Positions 42,225 through 51,532 of a stretch of 62,284 nucleotides of DNA are shown here, piece after piece. Within the stretch, counting starts at the first letter, position 1. Each line of letters starts with the position of its first letter. The translations under genes and the position numbers were made by a program. Under the pieces are notes generated by a model, which was given only the letters and a program-made list of their open reading frames with translations, did no database searches and was not told where the DNA came from. The DNA lies in assembly GCF_000308635.1 (NCBI RefSeq), contig NZ_BAGD01000123.1, positions 1 to 62,284 on the forward strand, given 5' to 3'. The stretch is from Nocardia otitidiscaviarum NBRC 14405 (GTDB taxonomy: Bacteria > Actinomycetota > Actinomycetes > Mycobacteriales > Mycobacteriaceae).

Positions 42225-44411
42225 CTACCCGACCGCCTCCAGCCGGATGGGGACGCCGTTGAGGTGCGACATGCCCGCCAGCCGCTCCACATCCGAGACA
42301 TCGGTGGACATGAGGTCGTTGACATTGGCTCCGCCCGCGGCATTGGCCCGCCGCCAGCCGCCCCGGTGCCCCCATCCGTGCGGAATCGCCACGGCACCCT
42401 CGGTCATATCCTCGCTGAGCCGGGCGACCACCTCGATGGAACCGTGCGCGGAACTGACCCGGCACCGCTCCCCATCGGAGATCCCCGCCGCGGCAGCGTC
42501 TTTGGGATGGATCCGGGCGGCATGCTCACGATCCCCGCGCATGAGCGCGTCCACATTGTGCATCCACGAGTTGTGGGATTTCAGCTCGCGCATGCCGATG
42601 ACCCGCAGCGGGTACTCGGGATCGACGGCGGGCGGCACCAGGTCGCGCAGCTCGGCGATGATCGGCTCGGGAGCCAGCCGCACCCGACCGCCCCTGTGCC
42701 GCACCACGTCTCCCAGCACCCCGGTGTCGATGTGGTCGGCCAGCACCACCCCGTGCGGATGTCGGCGCAGCATGCGCAGACTCACACCGCCCCGGCGCAG
42801 CCCGAACCAATCGCCGTACGGCCCGGTGCGCAGGGCCAGATCGACCAGCAGGGTCGGACTCGGCCGGGCCGCGCGGCCGCCCGGAACCCGATTTCGCAGC
42901 GCGCTCAGCAGCCGCCCCGCCGGGGACGCGGGGCCCACGGCGAAGGGCTGCACGCCGATGCGCAGCGCGATGTCGTCGATGATCCGCCACTCCTCGCGCG
43001 CCTCACCGTAGGGCTCCACCACCCGCTCGGTGTACTGCGTGTACGGGATGGGCGAGAGCGCGGTGAAGGGCAATGGAACATCGTCGCGCTCCAGGAAGGT
43101 GGTGGCCGGGAGAATGTAGTCCGCCAGGCGATTGGTGTCGTTGACATAGAGGTCGATGGCAACGAACAGATCGAGTTCGCCCAGTGCGGAGGCCAATTCG
43201 CGGCCGTTGGGCACCGACAGCACCGGATTGCCCGCCGAGGTGAACAGCGCCCGCAGCTGACCGGGTCCGGGCGTGGTGATCTCCTTGGCCATCACCGCCG
43301 CCGGGAAGGTGCCGAGCACATCGGGGAAGTCGCCGATGCGGGAACGGTGCTTGCCGTACCGGATGAACCCGAGCCGGGCGTTCAGCCGCGACACCGCGAC
43401 CAACTCCTTGCCGAACACCGAGCCGCCCGGCGCGTCGAGATTCCCGGTCACCAGGGCGAGCGCGTCGATGAGGAAGGCCACCAGCGTGGCATGCCGCCCG
43501 AGGCAGGAACCGGTGCGTCCGTAGACGGCCGCCGAGTCCGCGCGCGCCAATTCCCGGGCCAGGGCGCGCACCCGATCCGGCTCCAATCCGGTTGTCGCGG
43601 CGGTGCTCTCGGGCGTGAACTCGCGCACCGCCGCCCGTAGCTCCCGCACGCCCGCCGCCTGTCGGCGCAGCGCCTGCCGGTCCTCCAGCCCCTCGTCGAA
43701 GATGACCTGGAGCAGCGCCGCCAGCAGCCAGGCGTCCGTGTCCGGACGCACCCCCACGTGCTCGAACAGTCGCGCCGTCTCGGTGCGCCGCGGATCGACC
43801 ACCACCACGCGCCCACCGCGCGCGGTGATGGCGAGCAGCTTCTCGCGGATTCGCGGCGCGCTCATCGCACTGCCGTGCGACACCACGGGATTGGCACCGA
43901 TCATGAGCAGGAAGTCGGTGCGGTCCAGATCCGGCACCGGCGCGGTGGTCATGGAGCCGTACAGCAACTCACTGGCCACGAACCGATTGTTGATGTCCTG
44001 CGATCCGGCCGAATACACGTGCCGCAGCCCGGCCGCGAGCTGGAAACCCACCATCCACAGGGTGTGCGAGTACGAGAAGGCCGACGGATTGCCGAAATAC
44101 CAGCCGAGCGCCTCGCGGCCGTGCGCGCGGATCACCCCGCGCAGCCGCTCGCCGATCTCGTCGAGCGCCGTATCCCACGACACCCGCTCGAAATCACCGG
44201 ACTCCGTGCGCCGCAACGGATACAGCACCCGATCCGGGTCGTTCTGGACCTCGCTGAACGCGATGCCCTTGGGACAGGCGAATCCGCGCGAGAGCGGATG
44301 CTCCCTGTCGGCTCGCAGCTGGACCAGCCGACCGTCGGAGACGGTGGCGATCAGCCCGCAGAGCGGTTCGCAGATCCGGCAGAAAGTGGCGATCTCACGG
44401 GTGCTGCTCAC
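42225..44411 (-). CDS. Molybdopterin oxidoreductase, DMSO-reductase family
   Basis: A 728-residue molybdenum enzyme. N-terminal 4Fe-4S motif: Cys11, Cys14 and Cys18 in FCRICEPLCGL, and a fourth Cys in GFACPKG near 46. Then come the molybdopterin domains (IGANPVVSHGSAMSAPRIREKL, VVVVDPRRTETARLFEHVGVRPDTDAWLLAALL) and the C-terminal dinucleotide-binding domain (MRELKSHNSWMHNVDALMRG, AVAIPHGWGHRGGWRRA). No twin-arginine signal, so it is cytoplasmic. It resembles actinobacterial assimilatory-nitrate-reductase or formate-dehydrogenase-like proteins; the substrate is unknown. GTG 44411 lies three bases past the Nudix gene stop, so the two are co-transcribed. Confidence 0.88.
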   Translation of the reverse strand: MSSTREIATFCRICEPLCGLIATVSDGRLVQLRADREHPLSRGFACPKGIAFSEVQNDPDRVLYPLRRTESGDFERVSWDTALDEIGERLRGVIRAHGREALGWYFGNPSAFSYSHTLWMVGFQLAAGLRHVYSAGSQDINNRFVASELLYGSMTTAPVPDLDRTDFLLMIGANPVVSHGSAMSAPRIREKLLAITARGGRVVVVDPRRTETARLFEHVGVRPDTDAWLLAALLQVIFDEGLEDRQALRRQAAGVRELRAAVREFTPESTAATTGLEPDRVRALARELARADSAAVYGRTGSCLGRHATLVAFLIDALALVTGNLDAPGGSVFGKELVAVSRLNARLGFIRYGKHRSRIGDFPDVLGTFPAAVMAKEITTPGPGQLRALFTSAGNPVLSVPNGRELASALGELDLFVAIDLYVNDTNRLADYILPATTFLERDDVPLPFTALSPIPYTQYTERVVEPYGEAREEWRIIDDIALRIGVQPFAVGPASPAGRLLSALRNRVPGGRAARPSPTLLVDLALRTGPYGDWFGLRRGGVSLRMLRRHPHGVVLADHIDTGVLGDVVRHRGGRVRLAPEPIIAELRDLVPPAVDPEYPLRVIGMRELKSHNSWMHNVDALMRGDREHAARIHPKDAAAAGISDGERCRVSSAHGSIEVVARLSEDMTEGAVAIPHGWGHRGGWRRANAAGGANVNDLMSTDVSDVERLAGMSHLNGVPIRLEAVG

Positions 44412-44414
44412 CCC

Positions 44415-45080
44415 TCAAGACAACACCTGCGCCAGCGTGAGCAACAACACATTTTCGGCCAGATTCGGGGCCTTCGGCATCGACTCGCTGATCCGCGCCG
44501 CGGGCTCGCCGTCGCCCTCGGTATGCAGCCAGACGAACCCGTGACCGGCCAGCTCCAGGGTGCGGGGCAGCGCCGCGGCAACCGCCGAGATATCGGACAG
44601 CCCGGTGAGGGTCACCCGCTTCGGCGTGGCGCGCAGGGTCGGCCAGGCGGCGGCGAAACCGGGGTGCAGTGGTCGCGCCGGCACCTCGTCCTCGGGCACC
44701 CAGGCCAGCGCCGTGCTCTCGGCATTGCCGCGGGTGCGCAGGGTTTCGGCGGCATCGGCGACGACCGTGGTGTAGGTCCATCCGCTGGGCGCGGTGGCGG
44801 TGACCCGGCAACCGCGCACCCGAATGGACGCGGCCGGGATGCCCGCCTCCTCCTCGGCCTCGCGGACCGCCGCATGCACGGTTGTCTCGTGGCTGTCGCG
44901 CGCGCCGCCCGGCAGCGCCCAGGTGCCGCCCTGATGACTCCAGGCCGCGCGGTGCTGGAGCAGCACCGCCGAGCCGCCGCCCGCCAGTGGGGCGCGCAGC
45001 AACAGTCCGGCAGCGCCGAATCGACCCCATTGGCGGGTGCCGTCGGGGCTGTCCGCCCAGCCGTCGCCGTCACCGCGCAT
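44415..45080 (-). CDS. mutT3: Nudix hydrolase (MutT3-like)
   Basis: A 221-residue Nudix hydrolase. The Nudix box GGARDSHETTVHAAVREAEEEAGI, residues 58-81, has every catalytic Glu. Preceding LLQHRAAWSHQGGTWALPGG is typical of MutT-type enzymes. A C-terminal domain (about 150-221, RVTLTGLSDISAVAAALPRTLELAGHGFVWLH) extends past the usual 130-160 residues. MutT3 is the gene between glnX and thiE in M. tuberculosis, and the same order holds here, which supports the symbol. It probably cleans oxidised nucleotides or another nucleoside diphosphate compound. Confidence 0.85.
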   Translation of the reverse strand: MRGDGDGWADSPDGTRQWGRFGAAGLLLRAPLAGGGSAVLLQHRAAWSHQGGTWALPGGARDSHETTVHAAVREAEEEAGIPAASIRVRGCRVTATAPSGWTYTTVVADAAETLRTRGNAESTALAWVPEDEVPARPLHPGFAAAWPTLRATPKRVTLTGLSDISAVAAALPRTLELAGHGFVWLHTEGDGEPAARISESMPKAPNLAENVLLLTLAQVLS

Positions 45081-45217
45081 CCGTCATGTCCTCCACCTGG
45101 TCCACGCCACGGGCGGCGACCCACGGAAAGGTGTTCGCCGCGCGCGGCACAAGACCACAATATGCTCAATCGACCGATAGCAGTGGAGCGATCGTTTCCG
45201 GCCCGTGGGAGGTGAGC

Positions 45218-46546
45218 ATGGCTCGCATCGAGCAGCAGCGGCTCGACGAGCTGTCGCCGCGCGCGGCGGCCGCCCTGGTGCGGGAACGGCTCGACACCAC
45301 CGAGCTGCGCGCCTTCGCGCGCTCCTCCCCCGCCAAGCTGATCGCCATCGGGTTACTGCTCCTGGGATTGTGCGCGGCGGCCGGGGCGGTCACCGCGACC
45401 GGCGTGAACGATCGGCAGCATGCCCTCGACGCCCTGCTCGAGCAGGCCGAACCGGATGCGAATTCGGCGCAGCGGCTCTACACCGCGCTGTCGATGGCCG
45501 ACGCCTCGGCCGGAACCGCCTTCATTTCCGGCGGTCTGGAACCGAAACCGGTGCGCGAACAGTACAGCCGGGCCATCGGGGAGGCGGCCGCGGAACTGGT
45601 GACCCATTCCAACTACTCCAGCGCCGACGACACGCAACTGCGCACCGGCATCGCGAGCGGACTGCCCGTGTACACCGGACTCATCGAGACCGCGCGGGCC
45701 AACAATCGCGCCGGGCAGCCGGTGGGACCGGCCTATCTCAGCGAGGCGTCGCATCTCATGCAGGCGACGCTGCTGCCCATGGCCCAACGGTTGCAGGAGA
45801 ACCGGGCGGCCGCCATCGGCGAGATCCAGCGCACCCATGTGCGCCCGCCGTGGCCCGCCATCGCACTGCCGCTGCTGGCGGTGGCGGCGCTCATCGCGGC
45901 GCAGCTGTTCCTGGCCCGGCATTGGAACCGGGTCCTCAATCCCGGTCTGCTGCTGGCCACCTGCACCATGGTGATCCTGCTGGCCTGGACGGTGGCGGCG
46001 GGCGGCATCTCCGCGGTCGCGACCACCGATGCCCGGGACAACGGCTCCGGCCCGACCGCGACGCTCACCGAGAGCCGCATCCTGGCCCAGCAGGCCCGCA
46101 CCGCCGAAACCCTCAAGCTGGTACGCCGCGACGCCGGGGGCGACTACGACCGCACCTACGACGCGGCCATGAGCCGGCTGCGCGAGCTACTCACCGGCTA
46201 TCCGTCACAGGCGCCCGCCGCCACCGAGATCACCACCGCGGTCGGCGCGCTGGACCGCTGGCGCGCGGCACATCAGCGGATGAACGAGGCGCTGGGCCGC
46301 GGCGACTTCATCGGCGCGGGGGCGGTGGCCACCGGGCCGGGAGCCGATGAGGCGGGCGCGCAGGTGGCGGCGCTGGACCGCGCGCTGGCCGATGGCATCG
46401 CCGCCACCCGTGACGCGCTGCGCCAGGACACCGCGCACGCCGCCCGGGTCCTCGATCTGCTGGCTCCGGGCGCGCTCGTACTGGCCACCGCGGCGGCCGT
46501 GCTGGTGGCGGCGGGCCTGTGGCCTCGACTACGGGAGTACCGATGA
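45218..46546 (+). CDS. glnX: Membrane sensor/partner protein GlnX
   Basis: A 442-residue membrane protein with four hydrophobic helices (about 40-62, 207-230, 243-268 and 415-438) and two large extracytoplasmic helical loops. This is the layout of GlnX (Rv0412c), which passes the amino-acid signal from GlnH to the kinase PknG. GGGAGGTG precedes ATG 45218. It overlaps glnH by four bases, and pknG follows three bases later. The gene set and order (glnX-glnH-pknG) carry the assignment; the sequence has no catalytic motif. Confidence 0.88.
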   Translation: MARIEQQRLDELSPRAAAALVRERLDTTELRAFARSSPAKLIAIGLLLLGLCAAAGAVTATGVNDRQHALDALLEQAEPDANSAQRLYTALSMADASAGTAFISGGLEPKPVREQYSRAIGEAAAELVTHSNYSSADDTQLRTGIASGLPVYTGLIETARANNRAGQPVGPAYLSEASHLMQATLLPMAQRLQENRAAAIGEIQRTHVRPPWPAIALPLLAVAALIAAQLFLARHWNRVLNPGLLLATCTMVILLAWTVAAGGISAVATTDARDNGSGPTATLTESRILAQQARTAETLKLVRRDAGGDYDRTYDAAMSRLRELLTGYPSQAPAATEITTAVGALDRWRAAHQRMNEALGRGDFIGAGAVATGPGADEAGAQVAALDRALADGIAATRDALRQDTAHAARVLDLLAPGALVLATAAAVLVAAGLWPRLREYR

Positions 46547-47505
46547 GACGCCGACTACTCCTGCTCACCCTCGCGGCGCTGGTGGCCGCCGGATGCCACG
46601 GCGAGGACAGCGCCGCACCGCCGCCCACCCGGGTACCCAGCTTCACCGATCCGCCACTGCCGTCGGGAGCCGTTGCCGCGCAGCCGCATACGTCCCCGCC
46701 ACCGGAACAGGTCACCTGCTCCGATCCGACCGCCAGCCTGCGCCCGGACGGACGCGGCGGCCCCGCCGTGGACGCCATCCGCGCCCGCGGCCGCCTGCTG
46801 GTCGGGCTCGACCCGGGCAGCAATCTGTTCAGCTTCCGCGATCCCGCCACCGGCACCCTGTCCGGCTTCGACGTCGGCATCGCGCGCGAGATCGCCCGGG
46901 ACCTGCTCGGCGATCCGGAGAAGATCGAATACCGCATCCTGGGTTCGGCCGACCGGGAACAGGCGCTGGCCGAGCACACCGTGGACGTGGTGGTGAAGAC
47001 CATGACCATCACCTGCGAACGGCGACAGCGGGTGTCGTTCTCGACCTCGTATCTACAGGCGCACCAACGGGTGCTGACCGTGCGCGACACCGGCATCGGC
47101 GGACTGGCCGACCTGGCGGGGCGGCGGGTCTGCGTGGTGGGCGGCACCACCTCGCTGGACCGGATCCGCCGCCAGCAGCCCGCCGCGTCCCTGCTCACCG
47201 TGCCGAGTTGGGCCGACTGCCTGGTGGTGCTGCAGCAGCGGCAGGTGGACGCCATCAGCACCGACGACACCATCCTGGCCGGACTGGCGGTCCAGGATCC
47301 GCTCACCGTCGTGACCGGGGAGGACCTCAGCACCGAGCAGTACGGCATCGGCATTCCGAAGGATCGCGACGATCTGGTGCGCTTCGTCAACGGCACCCTG
47401 GAACGCATTCGCGGCGACGGCACCTGGGACCGCCTCTACCAGCGTTGGCTGGCACCGCAACTCGGCACCGCCGCCATCCCCCCGCCGCCGAGGTACCGGG
47501 ACTGA
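46543..47505 (+). CDS. glnH: Glutamate/aspartate-binding lipoprotein GlnH
   Basis: A 320-residue extracytoplasmic substrate-binding protein anchored by lipid: the lipobox is LVAAGC with Cys18. The binding domain of the polar amino-acid ABC type spans 75-310: GRLLVGLDPGSNLFSFRDPATGTLSGFDVGIAREIARDL, then STSYLQAHQRVLTVRD and ADCLVVLQQRQVDAISTDDTILAGLA. In mycobacteria GlnH senses aspartate and glutamate for PknG. ATG 46543 overlaps the glnX stop. No ABC permease gene is nearby, which fits a sensor rather than a transporter role. Confidence 0.93.
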   Translation: MRRRLLLLTLAALVAAGCHGEDSAAPPPTRVPSFTDPPLPSGAVAAQPHTSPPPEQVTCSDPTASLRPDGRGGPAVDAIRARGRLLVGLDPGSNLFSFRDPATGTLSGFDVGIAREIARDLLGDPEKIEYRILGSADREQALAEHTVDVVVKTMTITCERRQRVSFSTSYLQAHQRVLTVRDTGIGGLADLAGRRVCVVGGTTSLDRIRRQQPAASLLTVPSWADCLVVLQQRQVDAISTDDTILAGLAVQDPLTVVTGEDLSTEQYGIGIPKDRDDLVRFVNGTLERIRGDGTWDRLYQRWLAPQLGTAAIPPPPRYRD

Positions 47506-47508
47506 GCA

Positions 47509-50055
47509 ATGAGCGAACCGTCCGAACACCAGCGGGGCAGCGACGACGCACCGACACCCGGCGACGCCGAGGAGGGCGCGACGGAGGCCACCGTCCGCCC
47601 GGCGCGGACGGAACTCACCTTCCGTGCGGCACCCGCCGACGAACCGGGTGGCAATACCGAATACGCAACCCGCCGAACACCATCCGGCGAACCCGGCGGC
47701 GACACCGAATACGCGTGGCGTGGGAAACGCGCGGACGCGGGCGGTGGCGGCACCGAACTCACGCCCCGGCCGGCCACCGGCGAGCCCACGGGGTCGCCGG
47801 GCACCGTGGCGGTCGGCAGGACGCCGGACGGCTGGGACGGTACCGAGACCGCCGACGCCACCCCCGGCCGCACCGAGCCACGGGTGCCGACGCGACCCTC
47901 ACAGCGCAGCGGCCGGATGACCCGGCCGCGGCCCACGGTGCGGAGGCTCGGGGCCGGGCTGGTGACCATTCCGACCGTGGAACCGGTGGACCCGGCCGAG
48001 GTGGTCATGCAGGATCCGGTGGTCGCCGAGGGCCGCCGCTTCTGCTGGCGCTGCGGCAAACCCGTGGGGCGGGCGACCCCGACCCGGCCGTCCACCACCG
48101 CGGGCACCTGCGAGACCTGCGGTGCGCCCTACGATTTCCGGCCCAGCCTGCATCCCGGCGACCGGGTGGCGGGCCAGTACGAGATCCAGGGCTGCCTGGC
48201 CCACGGCGGACTGGGCTGGATCTACCTCGCCATCGACCGCAATGTCAGCGACCGCTGGGTGGTGCTCAAGGGCCTGCTGCACGCCGGGGACACCGAGGCG
48301 CAGGCGGTGGCGATGGCGGAGCGGCAGTTCCTGGCGGAGGTGGTGCACCCGAGCATCGTCAAGATCCACAATTTCGTGGAACATCCTGGCCCGGACGGGA
48401 ATCCGGTCGGCTACATCGTCATGGAGTACGTCGGCGGGCGCTCGCTGCGCAATCTGCTCGACGCGCGTCCCACCCCGGAGCGCATGCCGGTCACCGAGGC
48501 CATCGCCTATGTGCTGGAGGTGCTTCCGGCGCTGGACTACCTGCATTCGCTCGGCTTGGCGTACAACGACCTCAAGCCCGACAACATCATGGTCACCGAG
48601 GACCGGGTGGAGCTCATCGACCTGGGTGCGGTCGCCGCCTTCGAGTCGTATGGAAACCTGTACGGCACCAGGGGTTTCCAGGCTCCCGAGATCCCCCGCA
48701 CCGGTCCCACGGTGGCCTCGGACATCTATACGGTGGGCCGCACGCTCGCGGTGCTCACCCTGAACATGCCCATGCAGCAGGGCGCGTACTGCGACGGCAT
48801 CCCGAACCCGGACGAGCAGCCGGTGCTGGCGCGCCACGAGTTCTTCCATCGGCTGCTGCTGCGCGCCACCGATCCCGATCCCGCACGCCGCTTTCCCACC
48901 GCGCGCGTCTTCGCCAATCAGCTCACCGGTGTGCTGCGCGAGATCCTGGCCGTCGAGACCGGCACCGAGCATCCGCAGCTGTCCACCCTCTTCAGCCCGC
49001 CCCGAACCTGTTTCGGCACGGCGGAATACGTGGCGCAGACCGATGGTCTGGTGGACGGCCTGGAACGGGACACCCTGCTGCGCGCCCGCGACGTGGCAGC
49101 GGCGTTGCAGGTGCCGCTGATCGATCCGGCCGACCCCTCCGCACCGCTGCTGGCCGGTGCGGCGCACCCGGAACCCCGGCACGCCCTCGACGAACTGCGC
49201 CACGCCCGCCAGCGCGCCGGAGCCGAACCCGGCGGGGCCCCGGCCAGTTTCGAGCTGGAGGTGACCCTGGCCGAGGCGCGGGCGCATCTGGATCTCGGCG
49301 AACCGGCCGCCGCCCGCCTGCTGCTGGACCGGCTCGGCGACACCACCGCGCCGCCCGCCTCGGACTGGCGCATCGACTGGTATCTCGGGGTCGCCGAACT
49401 GCTGGACCGGGACTACGAGCGCGCCTTCGGGCGCTTCGACGCGGTGCTCCAGGCGCTGCCCGGCGAGATCGCACCCAAGCTGGCCCTGGCCGCCACCGCG
49501 GAACTCATCCTGCAGCATTGGGATTCCGACGATCCCGAACAGTGGCGCGCGTACGCGGAGCAGTACTACGCCACCGTCTGGCGCACCGACCGGGGCGTGG
49601 TGGCCGCCGCCTTCGGCCTGGCCCGCCAGCTCGCCGCCGCCGACGCCATCGCCGCCGCCGTCCGCGCCCTGGACCAGGTGCCCCCCGCCTCCCGCTACTA
49701 CGCCGACGCCCGCATGACCGCCATCCTGATGCTGCTCACCTCCGCCCCCGTCGACGAGTTGGACGAGGCCACCCTGCACCTCGCGGCCGCCCGCGTCCAG
49801 GCGCTGCCGCCGGGCGAGAGCCGCACCGGCCAGCTGCGGGTACTGGTGCTCGGCACCGCCCTGGGCTGGCTGCAGGCGGGCCGCACGCCGAAGTCGCCGG
49901 ACGCCGAGATCTTCCGCGCCCCCTTCACCGAACGCGAGCTGCGCCGCGGCATCGAAGCGGATCTGCGCGCCCTGGCCCGCACCGCGCCCGGGCGCAACCA
50001 CCGTTACGCGCTGGTGGACCTCGCGAACGCGATCCGCGCGAAGTCCTGGATCTGA
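47509..50055 (+). CDS. pknG: Serine/threonine protein kinase PknG
   Basis: An 848-residue soluble kinase that controls 2-oxoglutarate dehydrogenase through the FHA protein GarA (function from mycobacterial and corynebacterial homologues). Order: an N-terminal disordered region with repeated Thr-Glu motifs (about 1-165), a rubredoxin-like knuckle FCWRCGKP and GTCETCGAPYDF (near 179-205), and a kinase domain (about 222-480). The kinase has VVLKGLLHAGD, the catalytic loop YNDLKPDNIMV, DLG for DFG, and TRGFQAPE. A TPR-type helical tail (about 560-848) follows. It is about 100 residues longer than M. tuberculosis PknG (750), mostly at the N-terminus. It forms an operon with glnX and glnH. Confidence 0.96.
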   Translation: MSEPSEHQRGSDDAPTPGDAEEGATEATVRPARTELTFRAAPADEPGGNTEYATRRTPSGEPGGDTEYAWRGKRADAGGGGTELTPRPATGEPTGSPGTVAVGRTPDGWDGTETADATPGRTEPRVPTRPSQRSGRMTRPRPTVRRLGAGLVTIPTVEPVDPAEVVMQDPVVAEGRRFCWRCGKPVGRATPTRPSTTAGTCETCGAPYDFRPSLHPGDRVAGQYEIQGCLAHGGLGWIYLAIDRNVSDRWVVLKGLLHAGDTEAQAVAMAERQFLAEVVHPSIVKIHNFVEHPGPDGNPVGYIVMEYVGGRSLRNLLDARPTPERMPVTEAIAYVLEVLPALDYLHSLGLAYNDLKPDNIMVTEDRVELIDLGAVAAFESYGNLYGTRGFQAPEIPRTGPTVASDIYTVGRTLAVLTLNMPMQQGAYCDGIPNPDEQPVLARHEFFHRLLLRATDPDPARRFPTARVFANQLTGVLREILAVETGTEHPQLSTLFSPPRTCFGTAEYVAQTDGLVDGLERDTLLRARDVAAALQVPLIDPADPSAPLLAGAAHPEPRHALDELRHARQRAGAEPGGAPASFELEVTLAEARAHLDLGEPAAARLLLDRLGDTTAPPASDWRIDWYLGVAELLDRDYERAFGRFDAVLQALPGEIAPKLALAATAELILQHWDSDDPEQWRAYAEQYYATVWRTDRGVVAAAFGLARQLAAADAIAAAVRALDQVPPASRYYADARMTAILMLLTSAPVDELDEATLHLAAARVQALPPGESRTGQLRVLVLGTALGWLQAGRTPKSPDAEIFRAPFTERELRRGIEADLRALARTAPGRNHRYALVDLANAIRAKSWI

Positions 50056-50123
50056 ACCGCGGCGGGCGATCGGCACGGCGCGCCACCCGAGCGCGGTCCG
50101 AGCACAGCGGCGGCGGAAGTCAA

Positions 50124-50236
50124 CAGAGCCCGTGTCGCGGCGGCTCCGATCGGGGGCAGCCGATCGAATGTGGGCGGAACCGGCGAGGGATGGTTCCGAC
50201 CCGACCACGGTTGTGCGTGACACGACACGGGCTCTG
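50124..50236. repeat. 113-bp element with perfect 14-bp terminal inverted repeats
   Basis: CAGAGCCCGTGTCG (50124-50137) and CGACACGGGCTCTG (50223-50236) are exact reverse complements. Inside lie a 5-bp hairpin (50141-50145 with 50158-50162) and a 7-bp hairpin CGGAACC/GGTTCCG (50175-50181 with 50192-50198). It lies between the convergent pknG and ackA genes. It could be a small non-autonomous mobile element, a structured RNA, or an elaborate terminator. No target-site duplication is obvious. The whole gap 50056-50333 otherwise holds only the hairpin at 50243-50262. Confidence 0.65.
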
Positions 50237-50242
50237 GTGAGA

Positions 50243-50262
50243 CCGGGACCGGAGGTTCCCGG
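50243..50262. terminator. Hairpin between pknG and ackA
   Basis: CCGGGA (50243-50248) pairs with TCCCGG (50257-50262). It lies 71 bases past the ackA stop on the minus strand. A modest intrinsic terminator. Confidence 0.45.
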
Positions 50263-50333
50263 CTCGGTAACCACTATGCCGGTCGAATTATGAGGGTTTC
50301 GTTAAGAAGCGGTTCAGAACAGGCACAGCGGAT

Positions 50334-51530
50334 TCAGCCGACGAGTGCGGCGCTGGCGCGGGCAATGGCCAACTCCTCGTTGGTCGGCACCACCAACACC
50401 GCCACGGGTGCGCCGTCGGAAGAGATGCGGCGGGCGGAGCGGTCGCGCACCGCATTGCGCTCCGGGTCGACCTCGATGCCGAAACCGGCCAGCCCCGCGA
50501 GCGCGTCGGCCCGCACCCGGGCGTCGTTCTCGCCCACCCCGGCGGTGAAGGTGATGGCGTCCACCCGGCCCAGTGCCACCAGGTACGCGCCGATGTAGCG
50601 GCGCAGCCGGTGGATGTACACGTCGTAGGCCAGTGTCGCGGCCGCATCGCCCGCGTCGATGAGGCGGCCGAGTTCGCGGAAGTCGTTCACCCCGGACAGG
50701 CCCTTGAGCCCCGAATCGCGATTGAGCAGGTCGTCGACCTGTCCCACATCCATACCGGCGGCGCGAATCAGATGGAAGATGATGCCCGGATCCAGGTCGC
50801 CGGAGCGGGTGCCCATGACCAGGCCCTCCAGCGGCGTCAGCCCCATGGTGGTGTCCACCGCGCGCCCGCCGCGCACCGCCGACGCCGACGCGCCGTTGCC
50901 CAGGTGCAGCACGATCTGGTTGATGTCGGCGTAGTCGCGCCCGAGGAACTCCGCCACCCGGTGCGAGACGTAGTCGTGCGAGGTGCCGTGGAAGCCGTAC
51001 TTGCGGATACCGTGCGCGGCAGCGGTTTTGGCGTCGATGGCGTAGGTCTTGGCGGCGGCGGGCAGCTGGTGGAAGAAGGCGGTGTCGAAGACCGCCACCT
51101 GCGGCACGTCCGGCAGCAGCGCCCGCGCGCTCTCGATGCCGGTGACATTGGCCGGATTGTGCAGCGGCGCCAGGGTGGACAGGTCGGCGATGGCCCGCAC
51201 CACCTCGTCGGTGACGAGGGTGGGTTCGTAGAACACCTCGCCGCCGTGCACCACCCGGTGCCCGACCGCGCCCAGGTCCTCGGCGGCGAGGTCGTGGCCG
51301 CTCTCGGTGAACAGCTCGAACACCAGCCGCAGCCCCGCCGCGTGATCGGCGATGGGGCCGTCGTGCTCGAATGTTCGTCCGTCGCAGCTGTGTTCGATGG
51401 TGGGTGCGCCGTCGCCCACCGACTCCCCGATGCGCTGCACCACGCCGGAGGCCACCACGGTGGCCGTATCCGGTTCCAGCAGCTGGTATTTGATCGAGGA
51501 GGACCCGGAGTTGATCACCAGCACCTTCAC
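50334..51530 (-). CDS. ackA: Acetate kinase
   Basis: A 398-residue ASKHA-fold kinase that converts acetyl phosphate and ADP to acetate and ATP. Start VLVINSGSSSIKYQLLE (phosphate loop), VVHGGEVFY, FDTAFFHQLPAAAKTYAI, YGFHGTSHDYVSHR, LHLGNGASASAV, TRSGDLDPGI and FTAGVGENDARVR are all present, with catalytic Arg and Asp in their usual motifs. GTG 51530 lies two bases past the pta stop, so the two form one operon, as in M. tuberculosis (Rv0408-Rv0409). Confidence 0.97.
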   Translation of the reverse strand: MKVLVINSGSSSIKYQLLEPDTATVVASGVVQRIGESVGDGAPTIEHSCDGRTFEHDGPIADHAAGLRLVFELFTESGHDLAAEDLGAVGHRVVHGGEVFYEPTLVTDEVVRAIADLSTLAPLHNPANVTGIESARALLPDVPQVAVFDTAFFHQLPAAAKTYAIDAKTAAAHGIRKYGFHGTSHDYVSHRVAEFLGRDYADINQIVLHLGNGASASAVRGGRAVDTTMGLTPLEGLVMGTRSGDLDPGIIFHLIRAAGMDVGQVDDLLNRDSGLKGLSGVNDFRELGRLIDAGDAAATLAYDVYIHRLRRYIGAYLVALGRVDAITFTAGVGENDARVRADALAGLAGFGIEVDPERNAVRDRSARRISSDGAPVAVLVVPTNEELAIARASAALVG

Positions 51531-51532
51531 GA

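Noticed and set aside
50124..50236. Complete insertion sequence
   Set aside because: Only 113 bp, no transposase frame, and no clear target-site duplication.
46347..50240. 1297-codon plus-strand open frame across glnH-pknG
   Set aside because: Low-complexity Arg/Gly/Pro product with no motifs; it is the out-of-frame shadow of glnH and pknG.
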